Positions 11,601 to 23,466 of a DNA stretch of 64,000 nt are shown in pieces. Origin of the DNA: Warburgia ugandensis (lineage: Eukaryota > Streptophyta > Magnoliopsida > Canellales > Canellaceae). Position 1 is the stretch's first letter. Each line of letters starts with the position of its first letter. The DNA lies in the NCBI GenBank assembly GCA_035236585.1, contig CP141133.1, positions 46,889,729 through 46,953,728 of the forward strand, in the 5' to 3' direction. The position numbers were made by a program, and so were the translations under genes. The notes beneath the pieces were generated by a model that saw only the letters and a list, made by a program, of their open reading frames with translations, was not told the origin of the DNA and did no database searches.

Positions 11601-13550
11601 TGTTGATATTTTTCACAAGTGCCTAGGATATTGTAGTATAGCTATGCAAATACGGGGTCGATCCCACACGGACTCGCTTTAGAATTTTGGATTTTTAATA
11701 AAATTCAATTTAATTGACAAAAAATTAACAAAAAAATATAGACTTCATATTTAGTTTACCAATGAAATTCCAGAAGTCTAATTTTAGGAAGAATAGAAAA
11801 AGAAACAATAAAACCTTAAGTAAAACTAAAACTAGAAAAATTAAGAAAATCTAATTCCCTATCTTAAGTACTGTCCAATTTCTTCACTTCTGGCATGAAA
11901 AACCTCAATCAAACTCCTTAACTACATTCAACATGTTATGGATTAGTGATTTGATAGATGAATTTGTCAAATTCATCAAAGTGTTAGAGATCTATTCAAA
12001 TTAAGGAATTTCATGATTAATGGCTTAAATCTACTTTCAAAATTTAGAATGAAGATCAGGAATAGTAATTACTCTAGAAATGATCCTAAAAACATGCCAT
12101 AAAATTTAATTGAATTTTTGAAGTAAAACACAGATAAGAACAATAAAGGACATGGAATGTAATTTCAATATTATGTTAGGGGCAAAATTGGAGTTTTGTC
12201 TGAAACTCCCTTAAAACTGCCGTAAAACCAGAGGAGATCACTAGAGAAGATGACTTTTCCTAGAGGAGATGAGGTGCAGATGCCTGGGCTGGACCGGTTG
12301 CCACTGATCTGGGTTAGTGCCTGGCTTGTTGTTTGGGCGGTCGATGGAAGAGGTTGGAGCCAGACGCCGTCTAGTTCTGAACTAGACGTCGTCCAGTTCT
12401 GTTTGGCTTGATGGAGGCAAGGGCCAGTGCTGGGCTGTTGGAGAGGATGCCTGGGCCATCTGGAGTTTGGAATAAGGAGCCGCCTTGGAGGCTCGATGGT
12501 GTGCTCGTCCAGTGAATGAAAAACGACGCCCTTTCTGGGTGTCGTCTGGTGCCCACTTGAAGAGAAAGGGTGAAAGTGTTAGACCCTAAAGTAGCAAATA
12601 GGAGATGGATGAAGGGTAGATGGGAGCAAAGGAGTGCTGGGCAGGTGAAAAGATGCGGCCAGTGATGAGGGAGCTCTAGTTTGGGTGTGACAATAGAAGA
12701 GAGAAAAAACGACGCCTGACGTGTATGGAACAGAATAGCGTGGTGGTGCTTGGAGGAGATCAGGACAAAGAAGAGATGCTGTGAGGCTTTAAGGAGATGT
12801 AAAATGGGGAAAAATAATGCCTAGCTGGTGATGAGATGGTGTGATTGATGCAGGAGTGAGAGATTGCTAGTATGGTGCGGTGTGAATATAGATGTCCCAT
12901 GGAGGGTTCGAGGGATGTGAAGAAGAAGGTGGTGCTACAGATGGTGTGGTGAACAAAACTGGAAATAAAAAACAAAAAAAAATGAACAAGGAAAGTGTAG
13001 TTGAATGAAAACAAAAGTGAAATAAGCAACTCAATTGGAATGCAACGTAAACAAGGAAAAACACATCTAAACTCCCCAAAAACTAAAACTCCCAACTCTA
13101 GAAACTCCTCCCAACCTCCACGGTTGTCCCTCTTTATAATTGTTTTCTTCTTTCCTAATCTTCCTCCACCTCTTTCTTTTAAGAGGTAGATTCCTAGTAG
13201 GACTTTCTCCTCTCCCTAATTAGGACTCTTCCAATTAGGAATCCTCTTCCAATTCGGACTCTTGCCTCATTGATCTTCACTTGATCTGCACCATTGAACA
13301 TAGATCTGAGCCATCCAACCCTTCTTTAGTTGATTTGCATAATAAAAGATTAAATTAGAATCATTTAAATTGTACATTAATCATCTAATAAGCTCTAATG
13401 ATCATCTGACCATTGATTTTGAAAAATTAAAGTTTGGATGTCAATTTGAGCTAAATTAAAAATCAAGCTAAATTTCACACTTTTGAATGGTTAGATGATC
13501 TAATTGAATGCTAAACTAAGGGTCTTTTAGCCAAAATTTAACACTTAATA
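11601..13550 (-). repeat. Element A 5' LTR
   Basis: This 1,950-bp LTR starts TGTTGATATT and ends TTAATA (partner TTAACA). Compared with the 3' copy it carries a 32-bp insertion at about 12239-12270, flanked by a repeated GAGGAGAT, and lacks about 115 bp. A minus-strand TATA-like box lies near 13131-13140. Open frames at 12371-13189 are LTR sequence. Confidence 0.85.
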
Positions 13551-13555
13551 GATAC

Positions 13556-15477
13556 CTACCACCTTTGGTGGTTAGTGGCTAGGAGGCCAACCCCTGTACA
13601 TAAACAACCTCTCAGCATGGTGCCCACCAGGCTCATTAGGCCAAAAAAAGATTTATACATATAATCCAAATCTCAATCATTGTAGATCATGTAATTTATG
13701 CAATCAGTTTCAAAACATGTGAGCAATGCATACATAAAATATGTTTAATGCAAGCAATCACATTCAAGACCATAAATCATGAAGACAATTCTGCATGCTT
13801 GTTATATGAATATGATATCTCAAAAAGCATACTAAATAAGGTAATAGAGTCAAGTAAATTAATTAGATTTTGGTATGAATTTGTAAACTTAGTAGTATCA
13901 AACTACCTACCTCAAAAGATGTCACTTAATTCGTGTCCTCCTTTAGTTTAAATTCTGGATCTTCTTCAAGGTCTTTATGATGTCCTGTACATTAGAATCT
14001 AACTATTATTTCCCGATCATTAATCAGGTTCATAGTTTAGTGCCCTAGATCATCTATTTAGACTCTGATCCCATCCATAAGTGATTGGATCTATGATCTA
14101 AGGGTGATCATCCTTAATTCAGCGTTGAATTGGATATGTAAAGCTTTCAAGTTGTCCAATAGAACACTTATTAGGTTTAGATCATCTTTGATCTAGCAGA
14201 TCTGTGAGATTCCTAGGTTTTTTAGGCCATAAGTAGATAAAATTGTTCTATGATATTAGATTTTATTACATAATTACGTCTGCATCGTTGACACAATTCT
14301 AACGAACCTTTCGGATCATTAATCATAGTTGTATAGCTCCTGAAATCTAAGAATTTGTGGTTCAAATCAATGGGGACAATGTGAGTCCTGTGCATCACTG
14401 TTCCCAGACACTATAGTACTATGGCCAAACCAAAACACTTCCCGTGTGCATGTGCACACACAAGGGTGCTCCTACATGAGTAGTTCTTGGGAGTGCTTCA
14501 CACAGTGCATCCTTCTAGCAGGTCAAGAGGACCAGGACAGAACAGTCTGATCTAGACCATCTGTTCATCTCGGTCCGAATCAATACCTGAGATCACCCAA
14601 AATTTTCTTGTCTTTATGGATCCTAGGGTTTTGGGTCCCTTGGTTTCATTGGGTGGCTCGAATCATCCATCGGAGTTGCCCTGGAGATGATTGTCAACAG
14701 TTCTGACAGATCTGTTTTCACTAGCATATTGCGAATTAGGTGATGACAAATCCAGCTTAGATCTGAAGGAAACTCACTGAAAAAAAGAAAAGAGCAAAGG
14801 GAAAGGGGCATACCTAGGTGGCCGAAGAGAGAGGAGATCTGGGTTTTCTCGGTGGTGCGAGGTCTTCTACATCGCCAGAACCCTAGATGTTGGAGATTCT
14901 CATAGTGGAGGGAGAGAGGTACAATGAGAGGAGGAGTAGGGGGAGATTTATAGAGGTGAAGGGCGGTGCCGTCCCCATGGTGGTGCCACCATTTTTCCTC
15001 GCGCCGCAAAGGAAGAAGACCGTAGAAGGTCGGCGCCTACTAGATTTTTGGTGCAGACACAAACAATAATGTGGAGATGACGGAGGCTGACATGGGTGAT
15101 GACACATGAATGACACGGTTATGATGTAGTGGGGGTGTTGTTAACAAAATAGCCCCATGTTTTTTTTAACTTTTAATTATCGAAATACCCTTCATCTTCC
15201 AAAACTCATAACTTTTTCATACAAACTCCTTTTTTAGTGTTTTTTGAGGTGTTGAATTCCATTTCTCGAGAAGAATCTAGTTATAAGATATTTTTAGCAA
15301 ATTATCTCTTTACATATTTTAAATAAAATAGAGCATTTATCCACCCGTCTAATATAATTATTTTCCAAAATAGATAAGATATAAAAATTTTGTAAATTAC
15401 AAACACTATGATTGATTGTGATTGTAAGAGGGTTACTATTATTTGACCAGAATATCTTAAAATTTTGAGTCATTACA
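13556..15477 (-). repeat. Element D 3' LTR, inner part
   Basis: Continuation of the LTR after element A. It resumes with a match to the F LTR (GGTTAGTGGCTAGGAGGCCA; F has GGTAGAGGCCGGGAGGCCA near 50939) and ends GAGTCATTACA at 15477, like F at 53001 and 46994. On the minus strand CTATAAATC at about 14945-14953 is a likely TATA box. The open frames at 14623-15116 fall in this GC-richer promoter-proximal part and are not called as genes. Confidence 0.78.
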
Positions 15478-15599
15478 TATTTACCCCTTCAAAGAATTTC
15501 ATCCTCAAAATTCTACAATTCCTTACTAATAAAGATTTTAGGGTATCTGTCACTCATCCGCATTCTACTTCCTAGGTTTCGTCTTCGATAGATGCATTG

Positions 15600-16770
15600 C
15601 TCCACAGAACTCTAACTAATGAAATTTCTTTACTTTGTAGCTTCTTGATCTTCTTATCCAGAATTTGTACTGGTTTTGTTTCAAGGTCAAGTTTGGTTGT
15701 AGCTTGACTGATACCTGCTCAAGTACATGTGTATGGTCAGGAATATACTTTCTCAACATGGATATGTGAAAAACATTGTGAACTTCATCCCAATCTTGTC
15801 CAAGATTTTGGATTGTCCAATACATCAAGGAATGAGTTTTCCTTTCACACCAAACCTCATAACTCCCTTAGTCGAAGATATCTTCAAGAAAACATGATCA
15901 CTAACTTCAAATTACAACTGTCTTCATCATTTATCGATGTAACTCTTCTGTCAACTCTAAGCTACGAAAAGTCATCTTCTAATAAGCTTCACCTTGTTTG
16001 CACACTATTCTACTAACTCTGACTGCATAATTCTATTTTCACCCACTTCATTCTAGCACACAGGCAAACAATAAGGTCTTCCATAGAGCGCTTCGTATGA
16101 AGCCATACTGATGCTTGAATGGAAATTATTGTTATATACAAATTCAACTAAGGGTAAACTCTCATCCCAATTCTCCTTCTAATCTATTGCACATGCCCTT
16201 AACATATCCTCCAATGTTTAAATCATACGTTCAGATTGGCTATTAGTTTGAGGATGAAAAACCGTGTTGAAATTTAATGAAGATCCCAATGACTTCTACA
16301 CCACTTACATAATTGTGAGGTAAAATGATTGTCTCTATCAGAAATAATGCTGAGTGGTATCCTAAGCAAACTTACTACTTCCTTAATATCTGATTGGGAG
16401 AAAGTTCTCCAATTTCATTAGTTGATCAACGATTACTCATATCATATCATGTCCCCTAGATGTCTTAGGTAGTCCTAATATGAAGTCCATCATAATATGG
16501 TCCCACTTCCATTCTGGTAGCTCAAGTGGTTGTAATAATCCTGCTCGTCTTTGGTGTTCAACCTTAACTTGTTGACAAGTCAAGCATCATGCTACAAATT
16601 CTCCTACATCCCTTTTCATACCATTCCACCAGAAGTGTTTCTTCAAGTCTTGATGCATCTTTGTTCCACCAAGATGAACAGTGTACTTAGATTGATGTGC
16701 CTCTTTCAGAATTTCTTGCCTTATTTCATCATTGGTTGGCACTACTAATCTTCCTTGCATGGAACATTGT
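15600..16770 (-). pseudogene. Integrase and pol C-terminus of element D
   Basis: Reading leftwards, the HHCC zinc-binding segment is clear at about 16570-16760 (EAHQSKYTVHLGGTKM, later CLTCQQVK). The catalytic core follows: [18 protein letters not shown] (first Asp) near 16450-16520, IISDRDNHFTS (second Asp) near 16330-16360, and FHPQTNSQSERMI with the catalytic Glu near 16210-16245. The end (15616-15828) contains VHNVFHISMLRKYIPD, a conserved chromovirus integrase C-terminal motif. The family inserts element cDNA into the genome. All three catalytic residues are present, but stops interrupt the frame (for example before CLTC and after ERMI) and there is at least one frameshift. It cannot make an active enzyme. 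Confidence 0.82.
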
Positions 16771-16984
16771 CATCTGTCTCCTTGACGAATCCTAGTTTTC
16801 CAACTAATGCTTGTATTTCAGCATCATCCTTTTGCATCTTCCTAACTTTCTCATTGATAGTGGATCTCATAGTCAAATTTGCTATAAAGGATCTCCCATG
16901 ACCTATTTCGGGTCTGCATTCTATTACCTCTTGTAATAAGTTCCATCATTTGGAAAGTAAACTTGCACACATTCCTTATATCTT

Positions 16985-17562
16985 TCTACTTAAGGCATCT
17001 GCTACTACATTAGCCTTCCCTAGATGGTATTGAATGGAAAAGTCATAATCCTTCAAATACTCCATCCATCTCCTCTATTGCATGTTCAAGTCTTGTTGTG
17101 AAAAGATGTACTTAAGACTTTTGTGATCTGTGAAAACTTCAAAATTTTCTGTATACAGATAGTGTCTCCAAATCTTTAAGGCAAAGACTATTACAGTAAG
17201 CTCCAAGTCATGGTAGGATAATTGCCCTCATGCTTTTTCAATTGTCGAGAGGCATATGTGATTACTTTTCTATTTTGTATAAGCGCATAGCCCAGTCCTT
17301 TTCCAAAAGCATCATTATAGATCTCAAATCCTCCACTTCCAAATGGTAGAGTAAGTACTGGTGGAGTGGTTAGCTTCCTTTTTAATTCTTGAAAACTCTC
17401 TTTGCATGCCTCATCCCACTCAAACTTTCTATCTTTTCTTATTAATTTGGTCAGGGGTAAGGAAATGCATGAAAATCCTTTAATAAATCTATGATAATAT
17501 CTCCCAAGCCCAATAAAACTCCTTATTTCTGTCACTATCTTAGGTGTACTCCATTTTTCCAT
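16985..17562 (-). pseudogene. RNase H domain of element D
   Basis: The minus strand reads from the RT thumb (MEKWSTPKIVTEIRSFIGLG, YYHRFIKGFS) into RNase H (FEIYNDAFGKGLGYALIQ, then [13 protein letters not shown]). After a frame change it continues with [14 protein letters not shown] and [11 protein letters not shown]. The domain degrades RNA in RNA-DNA hybrids during reverse transcription. The usual first-aspartate motif C-D-A-S reads N-D-A-F here: the Asp is kept and its neighbours changed. It lies directly downstream of RT in the normal order. Confidence 0.8.
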
Positions 17563-17585
17563 AGCTTTAACTTGTGCGAGGTTGA

Positions 17586-18101
17586 CTACAAGCCATTTTT
17601 AGAAATAACCTGACCCAGAAAATTCACTTTTTCCAACCAAAATTCACACTTATTAAACTTTGGGTACAATTTTTGTGTTCTAAATGTATTTATTACTACT
17701 TGTAAATGTTCCCTATGGTCCTTAAGATTTTCTGAGTAGATCAAAATATCATCCACAAATACAATAACAAATTTGTCTATATAGGCTTTGAATACTTGGT
17801 CCATAAGATCCATAAATGCGGTTGGTGCATTTGTCAGTCCAAAGGACATTACTCTAAACTCAAAGTATCCATATCTGGTTTTGGATGCTGTTTTTGGAAT
17901 ATCTTCCTCCCTAACTCTAAGTTGGTGATATCCATATTGTAAATCAATCTTGGAAAAGACACGAGCTGATTGGAGTTGATTGAACAGGTCACCAATATGG
18001 GGTAAAGAATATTGGTTTTTCACTGTGACCCTATTCAACATTCAATAGTCAATGCAAAGTCTCATTGATCCATCCCTTTCCTTAACAAAAAGGACTAGCA
18101 C
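17586..18101 (-). pseudogene. Reverse transcriptase of element D, 5'-truncated
   Basis: The frame contains FVKERDGSMRLCIDY, a stop, then [50 protein letters not shown] and the catalytic FVDDILIYS. This is a typical Ty3/gypsy chromovirus RT, with YGYHQ and FVDD as lineage hallmarks. The stop falls where family members have a Trp or similar residue. The N-terminal fingers, protease and gag are missing because an unrelated LTR starts at 18102. Part of this RT (from 17922) is present a second time at 18281-18460. Confidence 0.85.
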
Positions 18102-18640
18102 TGTGATGACTCGAGTTTTTGAGCACATTGTGTAATACATTTTTCAAAGGCATGGTGCCCTTAGTACTAAAAAAATTTTGCAAAATAAAGTAACAAAAAT
18201 TCTTTTCTTTAGAACTTGTTTTGTAAAACCCAAGTCATCACTTCGTATATAACATAAGTAGAATTTTGTACAAGATAAAGTTGGTGATATCCATATTGTA
18301 AATCAATCTTGGAAAAGACACGAGCTGATTGGAGTTGATTGAACAGGTCATCAATATGGGGTAAAGAATATTGGTTTTTCACTGTGACCCTATTCAACAT
18401 TCAATAGTCAATGCAAAGTCTCATTGATCCATCCCTTTCCTTAACAAAAAGGACTAGCACTATGATGACTCGAGTTTTTGTAGTACATTGTGTAATACAT
18501 TTTTCAAAGGCATGGTGCCCTTAGTACTAAAAAAATTTTGCAAAATAAAGTAACAAAAATTCTTTTCTTTAGAACTTGTTTTGTAAAACCCAAGTCATCA
18601 CTTCGTATATAACATAAGTAGAATTTTGTACAAGATAAAG
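17922..18640. repeat. 359/360-bp tandem duplication across an RT-LTR junction
   Basis: Copy 1 (17922-18280) and copy 2 (18281-18640) are nearly identical. By eye they differ at CACC/CATC near 18001, CTGTGATG/CTATGATG at the LTR start, and GAGCAC/GTAGTAC, which includes a 1-bp insertion. Each copy holds about 180 bp of element D RT followed by about 180 bp of the next LTR. The unit boundaries share AAG at the joins. Confidence 0.9.
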
Positions 18641-20600
18641 TTCCATAGAAGGAATATACTTTTATTAAATTCAAGAATCCATCTAGTGGTTCACAATATA
18701 GCCCGAGTATCAGTACAATACTTGTCCAAATTACATAATCCAAATTTCAAACCTCATAATACATTAAAAACTCTCAATACAATACAATGCTCTCAAATAA
18801 AAATACATGTCTTCAAGGGATATACCCTGATTGATTATTCTTCAAAATCTTCTTAAGTCTTGAGCTCCTAATTCTCCTTCTCTGTATCTGAGATATTATA
18901 AACATTCAAACATTTACAATATCTCAACAAGCTATGCTTGGTAGGGGATTCAAGAAGCATAATAATTTGATAGTATAATCCTAATACTTCATAATCCCAT
19001 TATTCATACTCATGGATCCATTTCTTTACTTTGTCATATATGTACATCCTTACACATACATATGGTATACTTTGTGTGTGTATATATATATATATATGGT
19101 CAAAACCATAAAAAATAGTAAATATTTCAAAACATAATCATACCCAGTTTATACTGAGTTGATAGATCATCCAGACTCTGAAGCAAATACTCCCTCATTT
19201 GAGCAATATCGGTAATCCACGATTACCGAGCATCTCATCATGCCATATCAAAAGACATTTCACTATGCCATGCATCATAATGCAAAAATACTTAAAGGAT
19301 TACTATGTTGCAATCTGATCTGTACCAACGTTCTCGGATAACTACTTTCATACTCCACAAATACCAAGTGTGGAAAATCATCTATGTCATGTCTATATGG
19401 GAAGATAGACCATCATAGTGGTGGCCTTCCCATAGTTGCCCCACCCGACATTTTGCCTCTCTTTGAGCATGGTATCATCACATATATCACATTTTGAAGA
19501 GCGGATAGCCAAACCCTCATAACCCTCCTAGCATAGCATCCTCAGGCCTATGCCTATTTAAAACAAAAACCACAAGCCTCCTTGCTTGTATATAAAGTAT
19601 TCTTTTACTTATCAGACATCTTGTCTATTAATATCATCATCCTCATATTTTGGTATTCTTATACTGAAGATAGGATTTCACTTCAAAATTAGGGATCATC
19701 ATTTACAATGAATGATACCCATGTTCATATAAGTTAAGGGATCACCATTATATATGAATGATTTCCATGTATTGATTTTATACTTATCAGACAATTTCTC
19801 TATTTATCTAGGGCTAGAATACTTTCTAGTTCCCTATTCACTTAGGGTTTTCCTCAATTCTAACTTAATCATTTCATATGTATTTTGGTTAAGTCATAAG
19901 GGTTTTCAAAGGATTTAATACAAGTATTTACATTATACTTGTCAACATTTCTAGACATAAGATCATGTATTCAACATGTAGCTCTCATGTAGATGCATTC
20001 ATAAAATCCTCCTATCTTCAAGTAGTGATTCATCTCTTCAAATATTCTATGATCCTAATTGACATATGAAATCTGTAAATCCATATATACTATCAATATT
20101 TATACAATATGAATAATCCTATATTTTTTATCCTATCTATATTCTTTGGCTAATCTTGTCCTTTGATATAAAGGATCTAGATCTTGTGTCCTATCATGAT
20201 CTATCTTCCTCAGATAGTATTTATCCTATTGATCAATAGATTTGATGGTTAGAATGATCTTCTAATCTTTCATATCTAAGTATTTTCTATTCTAAGTCTT
20301 TGTGTATTCCTTTCTTTGATCTTCATCTTTCAGAGATCCTTTGATCAACATTTTATGCTTGTTGTTAAAGATCAAGAGCTTAGATCTTCGATCATCTAGT
20401 TCTTCTTTGATCTAAGTTCAGTTGTTTGATCATCCCTAAGGAGGATGATCTTGGTTCTCTTCCTTGAATCATATTTGATCAAGGGTTTGGAATCTTTATC
20501 TAGATTTTTCTACAACATACATAGATAGATACATAATAAAATACGACATTAGGATTCTTATTGTTCTTAATCATTCAAGATTCGATGGATCTTGTTTGAT
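18102..20600 (-). repeat. LTR of another chromovirus-like element (J), right end unresolved
   Basis: The LTR begins TGTGATGACTCGAG (18102; second copy at 18461 with one change). It has the general plan of the D and F LTRs: AAAACCC with AGTCATCAC about 120 bases in, an ACTGAGTTGATAGATC block near 19155, and a CCTAGCATAGCATCCTCAGGCC block near 19528. It is clearly a different subfamily from D. A TG/TA dinucleotide tract lies at 19073-19097. The right boundary could not be fixed: homology fades after about 19600 and Athila-leader-like sequence appears from about 20620. No gene is seen. Confidence 0.5.
19073..19098. repeat. (TG)n(TA)n microsatellite
   Basis: Short GTGTGTG run followed by about nine TA units inside the J LTR. 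Confidence 0.85.
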
Positions 20601-20619
20601 CATCCTTATCTTACTTACA

Positions 20620-21420
20620 ATTTTTATTAGGATTAGATAATTTACTAAACTTTTATGCTATTATTATTATTATTATTATTCAACCAGTTAATGTTTTACT
20701 AGTTGAAGATAACTTATTCCATCCTAAGTCTAGACAGCTCCTCTTATTTCCAATTAGCTAAGGCTTACTAGCTAAATGGGTAAACACAAAGGAGTTAATT
20801 TAATCCTCATGTAAGGAGGCTTTAGACCTCATAAATGTCAATGGAAGGTAGGGGAAGAGCGAGGCTTTATTAGAAAACCCCCTTAACCACCATGTTCAGC
20901 ATTTACTAGAGTGGCCTTAGCTCAACCTTTGATAAGGTTCCTATGAGCATTTTAACCCTAAGTACTCTTTCTAATTGATTTTCATTAAATCCATGAACAT
21001 TTGAAATGTCATTCATGGGATTTATTATTCTCCTAGTTTGGGCCAAGGATTTGATAATCCTTATATTGTCCTACTAATTATAGCCCTTACTATGATTATA
21101 CTTCATGATGTATATGTATTTAGTAAAGTCCATCTATATGTCATCAAGTACCTCTTTTAAGGCATTTTCCATAATTCTACAATTAAAAGAAATTAGACCA
21201 ATAATTCTACGGAATTTAAAGACAATCATGCTAAAATTGAAAGTATTGACCTGAATTTAAATTTGCTATTTAAAAGAAATTAACTAATAATATTACAACA
21301 TCTTATTCTAGGAAATTAAAGATAATTACACTAAAATTGGAAAATAGACATGGATCATAATTAAATCAAATTTACTATAAAAGATAATTAATTAAGCATG
21401 TGATCAAGCTGTCCTTATGA
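20620..21420 (-). other. Remnant of an Athila-like 5' leader
   Basis: The stretch 20745-21010 aligns in order with the A leader (about 10640-10870), including GGTTCCTATGAGCAT near 20936 against GGGTCCTATGAGCAT near 10820. No primer-binding site or LTR joins it, so it is a loose fragment. It contains a TTA trinucleotide run (20659-20680) and an imperfect tandem repeat of about 100 bp (21185-21390). No gene. Confidence 0.5.
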
Positions 21421-22024
21421 TCCAACCATCCGATTTGTCCATCTTTTAGATCTAGGGTTGATATTCCATTAAGAATGCAACCCTTGATCCTTTATCATTC
21501 TGTTTGATCTAACATTATAATAACATGATCATAACCTTAAATCATTCAATTTATAGGTCCAATTGTACTAATCATTCTTGATCCATCCGATCAAGGAGAT
21601 CCATTGAGATTTTCCATGATCATTTTCTCATTTAAGGATCTACACCTTGATTTATTTCATATCAATCCAATCCAATCCAATCCAATCATCCCCATGCTAT
21701 TTTATCATCATTAGATCCTTAGTGGATCTAGATTTTCAATTTTGATCACCCTAGATCTACTTGATCAAGGGTGTAAGTAAGAGTATTTTTAATTAACAGA
21801 AATTTTTTATGCTTAAAATCTTATTTTATAGGTTCAGTATGTTCCCCTCATTAAGAGCTATTCATAGCATCTTACAGATTGAAAATCGGACTTAAATTGA
21901 GTGAGTAATTGCATTTTTAAATTTTTAGTCATTTTCAATGGCTGATTTTAGTCTATACTATTTTTGATCAAATAAACCTATATAGAGGATTATAAATCCT
22001 ACTGTGAACATCAATCTGAGACTA
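21421..22024. other. Unassigned AT-rich stretch
   Basis: I see no gene and no definite element. A short TCCAA pentanucleotide run occurs at 21665-21687. The wording is LTR-like, with many GATC/ATCTAG motifs as in chromovirus LTRs, but no clean alignment was found. Confidence 0.4.
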
Positions 22025-22757
22025 AAATTTCTGAAATTATAAACATGAACTAAAGGAAATGAGATAAAAATGAACTTTCTGAAAATAGAAATCTCTTAAA
22101 CTAAACTTGGAAATTAACTAAGAATACTATAAAAAATATAACAACTTTAATCAATGAAATCTAAACCTAACATGAACTAATCCTAACCAACAAAACATGT
22201 GACAAAGACTTAAGGAAATTGTAAAATAAAATATGGAAAAGGGTACATCAATTAATGGCGGAATGAATGCATGAATGAAGCATAGTGTAGTGTGCATGGG
22301 AGATTAAATGCAATGGTTCACGAAAACTATTACATCATGATGCATGAATGAGAATAAAAAATATGCAAGGACACCTAATTAAGAAGTAACAATGGATCAA
22401 GTAACTACTTTAATGGAATACACTTCAAGATCATGTGCGTGACTCTTTGAGATGTGCACATGATTCTTTGAATGTGTGTGAACTAAAGTGGAAACCATCC
22501 TATAATGGTGCTAATGGAAACTTTAAGTGAGGAGTGCATGAACATAAGCAAGAATGTGATTTGTAGTTGAAACAATGGAAATAACAAGGACAATCTTGCA
22601 ATAACAAGAACTTGATTGAATTGAAATCTTGTACAAAACAAAACATCGCATAATACATAGAGCATATAAAAGAAATTTGTGCACCATTCAAGTACAAATA
22701 TCAACTTCAATCTCATGCAATCCAATGACACAAGGATGTGTGCAAGTGGACCCAAAA
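22025..22757 (-). repeat. Element C LTR fragment, left of element B
   Basis: It aligns over its whole length with the C 5' LTR at 53940-54675 (for example GAAATTATAAACATGAACTA at 22027 and 53947). The match stops at 22757 where element B's target duplication GTGAA begins and resumes after B at 38025. The LTR start itself is missing; homology begins about 180 bases into the LTR. The open frames at 22483-22894 span this repeat and the B LTR boundary and are not genes. Confidence 0.75.
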
Positions 22758-22762
22758 GTGAA

Positions 22763-23425
22763 TGTTGAGAGTTTTCTACAAGTGCACGGCTGTTGTAGTT
22801 TAGCTGGTGCAAGTCCGGGCCGATTTCCACAAGGACTCGACTTAAATGTGGAGTTTACATAACTTTCAATTAATAAAAAAAATACAAATAACACATAAAC
22901 TAATAATAAAAGAAAATCTTAGATTTATTTAATTGCTGGAACGTACAGACTTATTTATTCTAAAAGAAAAACAGAAAATGAAACTAAATAACAGTCCTGG
23001 ACAACATTGTCCCTGAATAAGCAGAATAAGGATAAAGTAAAACCCAGATTAGTCAGGGATACAGATGGAAATAAAATTAGGAACCCAAACAGAATTAAAA
23101 CGAGGACACAAATGGTATTAAAATGAGGACATGGTTGGTATTAATCAAATCTGAAGAGGGCATGATTGGAAGTTCACTAGATTTCAGGTTTTAAACAAAA
23201 AACCTATAAACCGGTGAAGGGGAAAATCGGAGAAGAAGGTGGAAGAGAAGGGAGAAGAAGAAGGAGAAGGAGGGAAAAGAGGGAAGGAAGCTCGGTCGGT
23301 GCTGGGTTTGCTGGAAAATGGGAGGAGCAAGAGGAGATGGGGGTCGAGTGGAGGATCTGGGGAAAAATCCGTTCTGGGTTTTCTTCCCCAAGATCGTCCG
23401 GATGGGTCTGGGCGTGAGACAGAGG

Positions 23426-23466
<41 letters not shown>

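Larger units (their letters stand above)
5658..13550 (-). mobile_element. Element A: complete non-autonomous Athila-like LTR retrotransposon
   Basis: A is 7.9 kb with both LTRs (5658-7662 and 11601-13550). It has an Asp-tRNA-type primer-binding site (11577-11594), a polypurine tract (7663-7674) and flanking 5-bp duplications GATAT (5653-5657) and GATAC (13551-13555), one base apart. The undisturbed target is visible in a relative at about 50920 (GCGATACCATCC), which supports the insertion site. The 3.9 kb interior holds one long ORF (9214-10389) and no RT, RNase H or integrase. It is therefore a large non-autonomous derivative, probably mobilised by a B-like Athila element whose leader and gag-pol linker it shares. 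Both outer LTR termini have lost the TG/CA consensus by one base, so it is not recent. Confidence 0.88.
4494..18101 (-). mobile_element. Element D: truncated Ty3/gypsy chromovirus (Tekay/Del-like), minus strand
   Basis: D reads leftwards: RT (to 18101), RNase H, integrase, a polypurine region at about 15478-15500, then a 3' LTR from 15477 to 4494. The LTR is split by element A (5658-13550). Without A and one copy of its target duplication the LTR is about 3.09 kb, matching the 3,089-bp LTR of element F in length, start (TGTGA) and end (GAGTCATTACA). Gag, protease and 5' LTR are missing because RT runs straight into another LTR at 18102. The RT and integrase motifs and the pol tail place it among chromoviruses; Tekay/Del is my best guess. 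D is dead: it is truncated and has several stops. Confidence 0.8.

Noticed and set aside
22483..22894. 115-codon and 68-codon minus-strand frames, and a 77-codon plus-strand frame
   Set aside because: They span the C LTR and its junction with the B LTR at 22763. A frame created by an insertion junction is not a host gene.
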